In this document: positions 6,146 through 13,595 of the stretch, piece by piece
Layout of the letters: the number at the start of each line of letters is the position of its first letter
How positions within the stretch are numbered: position 1 is the stretch's first letter
Origin: Candidatus Woesebacteria bacterium
GTDB taxonomy: Bacteria; Patescibacteriota; Microgenomatia; UBA8517
Direction of reading: 5' to 3'
DNA: 17,980 nt
Assembly: GCA_027327685.1 (NCBI GenBank)
Contig: DAHVYL010000002.1
Coordinates: 1-17,980 of the forward strand
The notes under the pieces: generated by a model
What the model was told of the DNA's origin: nothing
Seen by the model: the letters and a program-made list of their open reading frames with translations, nothing else
Databases searched by the model: none
Position numbers and translations under genes: made by a program

Positions 6146-7563
6146 TATCTTACAGAAATCCCATACTGTGCCAGAACTTGGGCCACTCCCTGGGCGGCGG
6201 TTGCCAAGGCTTCAGTTGCCGATTTCTTACCGGTCGCCACGGCGTTAACCGCGTCACCAAAATAATTGGAAATCTGAGTATTTATTCCGGTAGGCCCGTC
6301 AAAAGTGCGGCTGACAAGATACCAACTTCTGGCTCCGGGCGCCTGGATAATGATGGATCCCAATAACGGGTGGTCTTTAAGAAGAGCGGCCATATCCGCC
6401 CTTGGATAGGCTTCACCAAAACCTCTTATAGCCGCTTCGTTTTGATAAAGCTTTTGCAATGAAGATGTTGAGGTTAAATAATTCAGAAAGTCCCAGGCGG
6501 CGGCCTTGTTTGGACTCTTTGACCAAACCCCCTGTGCCCAATATGTCGCATAGGTAATATCCGCTTCATCAGGAGTATCTTTGGGAAGCTGAGGAATCGG
6601 AACTGTTTTGAATTTTAAGTTTGGGTTTTTTTCCCGAATATTAAAAGTTCTCCAGCTGGGAGCCATATACATAGCCAGCTTCCCGGCGGCAAAGGCTTGA
6701 GTGGATGTAGGAAGTGTTGTGTCCCAAACACCGTCAACTGTCGAAAACAGCGTAAAAAAAGTCAGGGCACCCTCCGCATTTTCCCCGACGGGGCTGCCCA
6801 GGCTTACTCCATTTTGTATCATCAAAAGGGCTAGGATTTCCTGCCAATGATCAACATTCTCGGTTCTCCCGAGAGCTATGCCCGATTGTATAATCAGACC
6901 CTTATCGTCTTTAATCGTCAACTCTTTTGCCAGTTTCCTCAGATCGTCCCAAGTTGTGGGAGGGGTTTTCCCCGCTTTATCAAAAATGTCCTGATTTATA
7001 TAAAGAGTCAGGGCGTCATATCCAATCGGGATTCCGACAATCGAATTGCCATAGGAAAGGTCCGATGTGATTACCTGATAAAAGTTTTTGGAATAGTCCG
7101 CAGCCGTCATAACCGAGGACGGGAGAGCATCAAGATTGGATTTAAACATGGGAACCCAGGTGTTATGAAACGTAAAAATATCCGGCCCCTCACCCTTTGC
7201 CAAAGCGTTTGACAACCTTTCGCGATAATCCTCTTTTGATTGTTCAACATAAGTGATGTTTACACCCGGATGTGCCGATTCGTAGGCGGAAATTAAGGGT
7301 TCCACGACAGACTGACTTTCCCAAAGACCCCACCAGGTAATGTTCCCCGAACTTTTATCCCCGGTTTTGCCGACAAAATTAATTGCAGTCAAGGCCAAAC
7401 CGGCTAGCAACAAAATAGCTCCAATAATGATTATTGGTTTTGGAAGCTTCTTCTTCGGCGGAGGGGTTTGGATAGGAACATTTGCAGGATTTACCTGTGG
7501 AACTACAGGGGCCCCTATGGGGTTCTGCACATTCGTATTTTGATAAATATTGGAGGGTGGCAT
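6145..7563 (-). CDS. Membrane-anchored extracellular solute-binding protein (sugar ABC type)
   Basis: Resembles family 1 solute-binding proteins of carbohydrate ABC importers. With the ATG at 7561-7563 it has 472 aa. Residues 1-40 are Pro/Asn/Gln-rich and probably cytoplasmic. KKKLPKP is followed by a transmembrane helix at ~43-64. The mature-like domain begins NITWWGLWE, then has GPDIFTFHNTW, GIPIGYDALTLYINQDIFDKAGKTPPTTWDDL and FAAGKLAMYMAPSW, all typical of this fold. There is no lipobox cysteine, so anchoring is by the helix. No permease or ATPase gene lies nearby, so transport is not shown; it may act as a surface binding protein or with a distant transporter. Longer frames start at ATG 7599 or TTG 7617; 7563 gives the simplest N-terminus. 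No Shine-Dalgarno is visible. Confidence 0.85.
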   Translation of the reverse strand: MPPSNIYQNTNVQNPIGAPVVPQVNPANVPIQTPPPKKKLPKPIIIIGAILLLAGLALTAINFVGKTGDKSSGNITWWGLWESQSVVEPLISAYESAHPGVNITYVEQSKEDYRERLSNALAKGEGPDIFTFHNTWVPMFKSNLDALPSSVMTAADYSKNFYQVITSDLSYGNSIVGIPIGYDALTLYINQDIFDKAGKTPPTTWDDLRKLAKELTIKDDKGLIIQSGIALGRTENVDHWQEILALLMIQNGVSLGSPVGENAEGALTFFTLFSTVDGVWDTTLPTSTQAFAAGKLAMYMAPSWRTFNIREKNPNLKFKTVPIPQLPKDTPDEADITYATYWAQGVWSKSPNKAAAWDFLNYLTSTSSLQKLYQNEAAIRGFGEAYPRADMAALLKDHPLLGSIIIQAPGARSWYLVSRTFDGPTGINTQISNYFGDAVNAVATGKKSATEALATAAQGVAQVLAQYGISVR

Positions 7564-7632
7564 AGATAGGCCATTTAGGCTATATTTAAATGGTATCATA
7601 CGCCTGAAATATGACAAGTCGTTTTGATTAAA
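7564..7632. promoter_or_regulatory. Divergent intergenic promoter region
   Basis: About 70 bp between the solute-binding gene and the VanW gene. It contains an A/T-rich core with TATCAT at 7594-7599 (plus strand) and the overlapping TATGAT at 7595-7600 (minus strand). Each is five of six to a -10 box. Neither has a convincing -35 at 18 bp. A further plus-strand candidate is TATGAC at 7610-7615. Both genes must start here, but exact start sites cannot be fixed by eye. Confidence 0.4.
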
Positions 7633-8997
7633 ATGGAGAAAAAATTCAAACTTTTCAGTAAAAAAAATTTGTTAAGGGTGGGGGTCTGGATGGGCACGTT
7701 TGTATTGATCATCCTTGCGGGAGCGCTTTCCTACCTGATAGCTTATAACGGCAAGGTTTATCCGAATTTGTCGGTAGCCGGGGTCCCCATGGCCGGGAAT
7801 ACTTTGGAGGGTGCCTCAGTGGTCTTATCAAAAAACATAGTGGCACCTTCGGAAATTGCCTTGATCTATCAGGATCAGGCTTTTGAAATTAAGACAAGCG
7901 ATATAGAGCTTTCCTACAACTTTTCCGCCTCTGCCGCAAAAGCTTATGAATTTACCAGAACCGGAAATATCTTCTATGATTTTGAGAACCGGGCCAAATT
8001 ACTTTTTTATCCGAAAAATTTAAAGCTTGTCGCCTCAGTAAACAACGACAAGCTTGCAAAAATCGTCTCAATCATTGCCGGGCAAATCTCTATAGACCCG
8101 GTTGATCCATCCATCACTAAAACAAATGACGGCATATCCGTCAACAAGGGGTTGGCCGGAAAAGAGGTAAACCGGGAAAAGCTGATGAATGATATTCTAC
8201 AAAATTTGTCACTGGCAGCCGGCGGACAAATTCCGATTCCCGTTGATACTATTGACAACACCTTGAATGAGGCCGAAGCAAAAGATTTTGCACTGCGTGC
8301 CGAAAAATTTTTAGGAAAAAGCATCTCTTTAAAATTTGAGTATGACGACAGCATTCTCCGGGACACAGACATATTTAAATTAATCGACCCAAAAGGAGGA
8401 TATGGGGAGAGTGCAATTACGGCCGTCGTTCAAAAAACCGCCGCCTTGTTTGAGAGAGATCCTCAAAACCCGAAATTCGTTTTTGAAAATAATAAAGTAA
8501 TCGAATTTCAACCGGCGCTGGATGGGGTGAAAGTAGACGAAGACGCTTTTAAAAAACTGCTTGTTGAAAAACTTGACCAATTCGCGGCTTCGACGGAAAA
8601 AGAACTGGATATCAATATCCCGGTTGTCAAAACCCCGCCTGAAATTACAACCGACAAGGTTAATAATCTCGGTATCAAAGAGCTTATCGGAAGGGGTTCA
8701 TCAACTTACTTTCACTCGATACCGGGGCGTGTCCACAATGTTGCTCTGGCGGCAAGCCGAATTAATGGAACTCTGGTTAAACCGGGAGAGACTTTTTCTT
8801 TCAATAATACTTTGGGAGATGTATCCGCATTTACCGGCTATCAGCAAGCCTATGTAATCAGTAACGGAAAAACAATTCTCGGGGATGGCGGCGGGGTTTG
8901 CCAGGTATCCTCAACCCTATTTCGTGCCATTCTAAATGCAGGACTTCCGGTTGCAGAAAGACAGGCCCATTCCTACAGAGTGGGTTATTATGAATAA
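7633..8997 (+). CDS. VanW-family cell-wall protein, cut short by an in-frame TAA
   Basis: Membrane-anchored extracytoplasmic protein of the VanW family. The ATG at 7633 gives 454 aa before TAA 8995-8997. Residues ~12-40 form a transmembrane anchor. Two regions, about 75-190 and 220-330, look like the putative peptidoglycan-binding repeats usually found before VanW. The VanW domain starts at ~340 (LIGRGSSTYFHS, PGETFSFNNTLG, GDGGGVCQVSSTLFRA). It stops abruptly after HSYRVGYYE, inside the conserved core. The same frame continues with the missing domain end. The function of VanW is not established; it occurs with glycopeptide-resistance genes and widely in cell-wall proteins. The TAA may be a real mutation, a sequencing error or a read-through site. 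An alternative TTG start lies at 7624. Confidence 0.85.
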   Translation: MEKKFKLFSKKNLLRVGVWMGTFVLIILAGALSYLIAYNGKVYPNLSVAGVPMAGNTLEGASVVLSKNIVAPSEIALIYQDQAFEIKTSDIELSYNFSASAAKAYEFTRTGNIFYDFENRAKLLFYPKNLKLVASVNNDKLAKIVSIIAGQISIDPVDPSITKTNDGISVNKGLAGKEVNREKLMNDILQNLSLAAGGQIPIPVDTIDNTLNEAEAKDFALRAEKFLGKSISLKFEYDDSILRDTDIFKLIDPKGGYGESAITAVVQKTAALFERDPQNPKFVFENNKVIEFQPALDGVKVDEDAFKKLLVEKLDQFAASTEKELDINIPVVKTPPEITTDKVNNLGIKELIGRGSSTYFHSIPGRVHNVALAASRINGTLVKPGETFSFNNTLGDVSAFTGYQQAYVISNGKTILGDGGGVCQVSSTLFRAILNAGLPVAERQAHSYRVGYYE

Positions 8998-9393
8998 GGC
9001 TCCCCTCCCGGACTTGACGCAACCGTCTATAGCCCGTCACCCGACCTTAAGTTTGTCAACGATACGCCGGGTTATATCTTAATCGAGGCGGTTGCAGATA
9101 CTAAAAATTATTCTTTGGTTTTTGAGCTTTACGGAACCAGCGACGGAAGAGTTTCTTCGATCTCCAAGCCGGTCGTGACAAATGTCATCTCTCCTCCGGA
9201 AGATCTTTATCAGGATGATCCCACGCTTCCCGCCGGAGTGATAAGACAAGTTGATTATAAGGCTTGGGGTGCAAAAGTTACTTTTAATTACAGCGTAACC
9301 AGAAACGGGCAGGAAATTATCAATAAAACCTTCATCAGCAATTACAAACCCTGGCAGGCAGTTTATTTAAGAGGCACCGGTCCGGCAAACTAG
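8998..9393 (+). pseudogene. In-frame 3' remainder of the VanW gene
   Basis: Continuation of the VanW frame after the TAA: GSPPGLDATVYSPSPDLKF, then NDTPGYILIEA, then a beta-rich C-terminal domain ending at TAG 9391-9393. If position 455 were a sense codon, the whole protein would have 586 residues. GLDATV and the NDTPGYILI strand are standard ends of the VanW domain, so this is part of the same gene rather than a separate one. The first ATG is only at about 9115, and no promoter or Shine-Dalgarno is evident. The reading frame is intact and composition is unchanged, so the interruption is recent or not real. Confidence 0.8.
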
Positions 9394-9423
9394 TTGGGGC
9401 TTGAGGCAATAGTGTAGTAAAAT
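9394..9423 (+). promoter_or_regulatory. Promoter of tsaC-tsaE, leaderless type
   Basis: -35 TTGGGG (9394-9399), 18-bp spacer, and -10 TAAAAT (9418-9423). The ATG at 9430 follows after 6 nt, so the predicted transcript starts at or next to the start codon. Confidence 0.65.
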
Positions 9424-9429
9424 ATCTCC

Positions 9430-10485
9430 ATGCAAGTTATCAAATGTGACGAAAATTCGATCAAAACGGCTATCGATATCCTCAAATCCGGAGGCTTAAT
9501 CATATATCCCACCGAAACTTTGTACGGAGCGGGTGTTGACGCAACCAATGACGCCGCCGTCAAAAAACTTACAACCTACAAGAATAGACCCTTGGGAAAG
9601 CCATATTCCATTGCTGTTAAGGATATTTATATGGCCGGAGAATATGGGCATCTTAATCAGGCCTCCAAGAATCTCTTCCGCGAATTTTTACCCGGGCCTC
9701 TTACTGTCATTGTCAAAGGAAAACACAAGCTCGCAAAGGGAGTGGAATCGGAAGACGGAAAACTGGGCATCAGGCTTCCCGATTATAAATTTGTCCGCTC
9801 TTTGATCGAAAAATTTGGTAAACCGATTACGGCGACATCCGCCAACGCAAGTTATAAAAAAAGGCCGTACAGGGTATCCGATATTTTGAATAATTTAAGC
9901 CAAAAGCAAAAAGACTTGATTGATCTTGTGATTGATGCAGGGACACTCCCGGTAAGGGAGCCGTCAACCGTAATCGACACAACTTTTGATGAACCGGCAA
10001 TTTTAAGACAGGGTGAAATCAGACTGTCCGATGAAAATGAAGTTTTAAGTGTTAATGAAGAAAACACTCAAAATGTCGCCAAGGAAATTTGGCAAAAAAA
10101 TGAACCCTACTTGGGAAAAAGATCCATTGTTTTTGCCCTCCAGGGAGAGATGGGTAGCGGCAAAACCCAGTTTACAAAAGGATTGGCCAGAGCTATGGGT
10201 ATTACAGAACTTGTCACATCTCCCACTTTCGCAATTGAAAACGAATACGAAAGCGGTACAAAAAAACTTTTCCACTTCGACGCCTGGCGGCTTGAAAACT
10301 CAGATGAAATGAAAGCACTGGGATTTGAAAATCTCATAAAAAATAAGTCTGTTATTTCAATTGAGTGGGCCGAGAAGGTGGTTGATATTATCCGTGAATT
10401 TGACGACGAAGCCATTGTTGTCTGGATAAAAATATCGTTTGGAGCTAAAGAAAATGAGAGAAAAATCAATTGGGGAAACTTTTAA
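9430..10485 (+). CDS. tsaC-tsaE: TsaC-TsaE fusion: threonylcarbamoyl-AMP synthase plus tRNA t6A ATPase
   Basis: Two steps of tRNA t6A37 synthesis in one 351-aa protein. Residues ~1-200 are a Sua5/YrdC/YciO domain, which makes threonylcarbamoyl-AMP from threonine, bicarbonate and ATP: IYPTETLYGAGVDA, GKPYSIAV, PGPLTVIV, GIRLPD, ITATSANAS, PSTVID. Residues ~205-351 are a TsaE ATPase: Walker A GEMGSGKT (239-246), TSPTF switch region, HFDAWRLE with D284, and SIEWAEKV near 310. All key motifs of both parts look intact. TsaC and TsaE are separate proteins in most bacteria. The start is supported by a promoter whose -10 ends 6 nt upstream. tsaD follows after 13 bp, so the locus encodes three of the four t6A proteins; tsaB is not in the window. 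Confidence 0.93.
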   Translation: MQVIKCDENSIKTAIDILKSGGLIIYPTETLYGAGVDATNDAAVKKLTTYKNRPLGKPYSIAVKDIYMAGEYGHLNQASKNLFREFLPGPLTVIVKGKHKLAKGVESEDGKLGIRLPDYKFVRSLIEKFGKPITATSANASYKKRPYRVSDILNNLSQKQKDLIDLVIDAGTLPVREPSTVIDTTFDEPAILRQGEIRLSDENEVLSVNEENTQNVAKEIWQKNEPYLGKRSIVFALQGEMGSGKTQFTKGLARAMGITELVTSPTFAIENEYESGTKKLFHFDAWRLENSDEMKALGFENLIKNKSVISIEWAEKVVDIIREFDDEAIVVWIKISFGAKENERKINWGNF

Positions 10486-10498
10486 TGAAGAGCATAAA

Positions 10499-11530
10499 AT
10501 GAAAATATTAGCAATCGATACAAGTTGTGACGAAACGGCCGTTGCGGTAACAGATGGAACCAAAATTGTTTCAAATATTGTTTGGTCACAGGCCTCATCA
10601 CACGCAAAATTCGGAGGTGTTATGCCCTCGTTGGCTCAAAGGATGCATGAGGAAAGAATTGATTGGGTGATTGATAGGGCAATCAAAGGTTCGGGGCTAA
10701 AGATTAACAACATGGACGCCATTGCAGTCACGGTCGGACCGGGGCTTTCCATAGCTCTCGGGGTTGGAATTGACAGGGCCAAAAAACTGGCAATTAAGTA
10801 CAACAAAAAACTAATAGCCGTCAATCACCTCGAGGGACATGTCCTTTCTCCGCTTGCAAATTCAAAGTTCGAGACTTCGGATTCAAAATTTCTCATGCTG
10901 GGTCTTGTTGTTTCCGGCGGAAATACAATTCTTGTCAAAATCAATGAGATAGGGTCATATGAGGTACTTGCCCAAACAACAGATGACGCGCTTGGTGAAG
11001 CACTTGACAAAGGGGCCAGAATGCTTGGACTCGGATACCCCGGCGGGGCCACCTTGGAGAAACTCGCACGTGAGGGAGAAATTGATTCCTATAAACTACC
11101 CATCCCAATACTCGGACAGGAAAAAAGGAGAATTTTTACCTACTCCGGACTCAAAACCGCAATGAGCCGGCTGACCGAGTCCGAAAAACCTCTAACCAAA
11201 AGAAAAATTCAAAACCTTGCGGCTTGTTTTCAGGGTGTTGCATTTGAACACATTATCCGCGTTCTGCGTTACTGTATAGTCCACAGTTCAGAATCCAAAA
11301 TTCAGGATTTGTTGGTGGGCGGCGGTGTTGCCGCAAATATAGAATTAAGAAAAAGATTAAGGAGACTTGGAAAAGAGTTTGATATTTCGGTTCACTTTCC
11401 ATATTCCAAAAAGATTACCGGCGACAACGCTGCCATGGTCGGGGTTGCGGCTTACTTTAAAGCAAAAAGAAATGAGTATATAGATCCTGTTCTCGTCGAT
11501 AGAAAACCGAACGCAAAAATAACGAATTGA
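10499..11530 (+). CDS. tsaD: tRNA N6-adenosine threonylcarbamoyltransferase TsaD
   Basis: Transfers the threonylcarbamoyl group to A37 of ANN-decoding tRNAs, normally in a complex with TsaB and TsaE. The ATG at 10499 gives 343 aa and the normal family N-terminus MKILAIDTSCDET. The longer frame from 10439 overlaps tsaC-tsaE and adds a non-family leader, so it is rejected. The metal ligands H110 and H114 are in NHLEGHVLS. Further family motifs are SGGNT, DDALGEALDKGARMLGLGYPGG, SGLKTAM, GGGVAANIELR and TGDNAAMVG. It is 13 bp downstream of tsaC-tsaE, with a weak GAAGAG about 5 nt before the ATG, and is probably transcribed with it. Confidence 0.96.
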   Translation: MKILAIDTSCDETAVAVTDGTKIVSNIVWSQASSHAKFGGVMPSLAQRMHEERIDWVIDRAIKGSGLKINNMDAIAVTVGPGLSIALGVGIDRAKKLAIKYNKKLIAVNHLEGHVLSPLANSKFETSDSKFLMLGLVVSGGNTILVKINEIGSYEVLAQTTDDALGEALDKGARMLGLGYPGGATLEKLAREGEIDSYKLPIPILGQEKRRIFTYSGLKTAMSRLTESEKPLTKRKIQNLAACFQGVAFEHIIRVLRYCIVHSSESKIQDLLVGGGVAANIELRKRLRRLGKEFDISVHFPYSKKITGDNAAMVGVAAYFKAKRNEYIDPVLVDRKPNAKITN

Positions 11531-11533
11531 TGG

Positions 11534-11539
11534 TACAAT
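11534..11539 (+). promoter_or_regulatory. Predicted -10 box of valS
   Basis: TACAAT, five of six to consensus, ends 7 nt before the valS ATG at 11547. The matching -35 position is poor (AACGCA), so this may be a weak internal promoter; valS may also be read from the tsaC-tsaE-tsaD transcript, since the gap after tsaD is only 16 bp. Confidence 0.4.
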
Positions 11540-11546
11540 GTGAGGC

Positions 11547-13595
11547 ATGGAACCCCAATACGATCACAAAAAAATCGAGGCTGAGATATATAAAAAGTGG
11601 GAGGACTCCGGCGCTTTTTCCCCACAAGTAAAAAGGGGCAAAACTCCTTTTACCATCATCATGCCCCCGCCCAACGCAAATGACCCACTTCATATCGGAC
11701 ATGCGCGCTTTGTCGCCATAGAGGATGTTTTAACACGCTACCACAGAATGAAAGGTGACTCCGCTCTTTGGCTTCCGGGGTCGGATCATGCCGGAATTGA
11801 AACCCAATATGTCTTTGAGAAAAAACTCAAGGAGAAAGGACAATCCCGTTTCGATTTTGACCGCGACACTCTCTACAAAATGATTTGGGAATATGTAAAA
11901 GAAAATACGGGAGTAATGGAATCGCAGTTGAAAAAACTGGGAGCTTCCTGCGATTGGAGTAGATTCAAGTTTACACTGGATCCCGAAATAGTTAAGGTTG
12001 TCTATAAAACCTTCAAAAAACTCTACGATGATGGTCTAATTTATAGAGGAGAAAGAATATTAAATTACTGCCCCCGTTGCGGCACCTTTTATTCGCAGCT
12101 GGAAGTTGACTATGTGGAGCGCGACGACAAACTTTACTATCTGGATTACGGAAAAATCATCATTGCCACAACCCGCCCGGAAACTATCTTTGCAGATGTT
12201 GCCGTAGCGGTTAACCCCAAAGACAACAGGTACAAAGACCTTGTCGGGATTAACGCAAAAATACCACTTATAAACCGCGAGATACCCATAATTGCCGATA
12301 GTCTTGTAGAACAGGGAACAGGAACGGGCGCTCTGAAGGTTACACCTGCACATGACCCGACCGATTTTGAGATTGGGCAGAAACACAACCTACCGGTCAT
12401 TTCTGTAATAGATGATGGAGGTAGAATGGTCGGAACACCCGAGAAATACATCGGGATGAAAGCAGAAACCGCCCGGGCCGAGGTCGTCAAAGATTTAGCC
12501 GAAAAAGGATATATCACCAAGACCGAATCCATTCAGCATACGGTTGGGACATGCTATCGGGATCATGGTCTAATAGAACCGGCAATTTCCAAACAGTGGT
12601 TTTTAAAAGTTAAACCTCTCACCGAAAAATCACTTCTGGCAATCAAGAAAAAAGAGGTTGTATTTGCGACTGAACGCTTCGAGAAAATTGCCAAAAACTG
12701 GTACAGAAATCTAAAAGATTGGAACATCAGCCGTCAGATTGTTTGGGGAATCAGGATTCCGGCCTACCGATGTGATAAATGTCTGGAATGGACCATTACG
12801 GACGGCACTACACCCGATAAATGTAGTGCCTGCGGCCACAATAAACTAACCCAAGACTCCGACACCTTTGATACTTGGTTTTCCTCGGGACAATGGCCTT
12901 TTGCGACTCTTAAAACGACCAACCCCGAAGATTTTGAATATTTTTATCCGACATCCGTTATGGAAACAGCTTATGATATTCTCCCCTTCTGGGTGATAAG
13001 AATGATTATGCTCGGCATCTATGCAACAGGGGAAGTTCCTTTCCGGGAAGTATTAATCCACGGACTTGTCAGAGACAAGGAGGGACAAAAAATCAGTAAG
13101 TCCAAAGGAAATGTCATTAATCCGATTGAAATGGCAGAAAAGTACGGGGCCGATGCCCTCCGTATGGGAATCCTGTGGGGAGCCCTAATTGAAAATGATG
13201 TATCCCTGTCCGAAGAAAATATTAATGCTCAAAGGAAATTTTGCAATAAAGTCTGGAATGCATCAAGATTTGCTTCTCAATTTTCCGGAGAGGCAAGATC
13301 CAACAAGGCATTTGATAAACGCCTGAGTGAGATTGTTAATAAGGTAACAAAAAACCTTGAAAAATATAAACTCAGCCAGGCCGCAGAACTTCTATACTCG
13401 GAGTTTTGGCACTGGTACTGTGATGAGTGTATAGAAAATGCTAAAAAAGGCGAGGTCGGGGCAAAACAACTGAAAGAAGGATTATTGGTGTTTCTTAAAC
13501 TACTTCACCCGTTCGTGCCATTTATTACGGAGCAAATTTGGAAGGAAATCGGAGAGGAGAGTCTTCTTATATCAGCTCCTTGGCCAAAAGCTTAA
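11547..13595 (+). CDS. valS: Valyl-tRNA synthetase, short form
   Basis: Charges tRNA-Val with valine. It has 682 aa, while most bacterial ValRS have about 860-950. The class I signature is PLHIGHA (HIGH) near residue 50, and the second is KISKSKGN near 515. The editing domain is recognisable (TTRPETIFADVAVAVNP ... GTGTGALKVTPAHDP) and points to ValRS rather than IleRS/LeuRS. Possible zinc-binding pairs are CPRCG near 174 and CDKC/CSAC near 410-430. The active-site region has DTWFSSGQWPF and DILPFWVIRM. The anticodon-binding helical domain is present but ends after FITEQIWKEIG; the usual C-terminal coiled-coil arm is missing. No frameshift is seen. The stop shares TTAA with the convergent gene. 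Confidence 0.93.
   Translation: MEPQYDHKKIEAEIYKKWEDSGAFSPQVKRGKTPFTIIMPPPNANDPLHIGHARFVAIEDVLTRYHRMKGDSALWLPGSDHAGIETQYVFEKKLKEKGQSRFDFDRDTLYKMIWEYVKENTGVMESQLKKLGASCDWSRFKFTLDPEIVKVVYKTFKKLYDDGLIYRGERILNYCPRCGTFYSQLEVDYVERDDKLYYLDYGKIIIATTRPETIFADVAVAVNPKDNRYKDLVGINAKIPLINREIPIIADSLVEQGTGTGALKVTPAHDPTDFEIGQKHNLPVISVIDDGGRMVGTPEKYIGMKAETARAEVVKDLAEKGYITKTESIQHTVGTCYRDHGLIEPAISKQWFLKVKPLTEKSLLAIKKKEVVFATERFEKIAKNWYRNLKDWNISRQIVWGIRIPAYRCDKCLEWTITDGTTPDKCSACGHNKLTQDSDTFDTWFSSGQWPFATLKTTNPEDFEYFYPTSVMETAYDILPFWVIRMIMLGIYATGEVPFREVLIHGLVRDKEGQKISKSKGNVINPIEMAEKYGADALRMGILWGALIENDVSLSEENINAQRKFCNKVWNASRFASQFSGEARSNKAFDKRLSEIVNKVTKNLEKYKLSQAAELLYSEFWHWYCDECIENAKKGEVGAKQLKEGLLVFLKLLHPFVPFITEQIWKEIGEESLLISAPWPKA

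Noticed and set aside
5285..7563. A MNT/HEPN-like toxin-antitoxin module
   Set aside because: The nucleotidyltransferase is 286 aa, not a small antitoxin, and its partner gene is a solute-binding protein with no HEPN motif.
8995..8997. Genome-wide reassignment of TAA to glutamine
   Set aside because: TAA ends several full-length genes in the window at their expected ends, for example valS, bL25 and the tsaC-tsaE fusion.
10439..10498. A longer N-terminus for TsaD overlapping tsaC-tsaE
   Set aside because: The extra 20 residues do not fit the family, which begins at MKILAIDTSCDET; ATG 10499 is the clean start.
12060..12532. Antisense frames within valS with Cys or Ser richness
   Set aside because: They mirror the valS codons, have no start signals and no recognisable domains.
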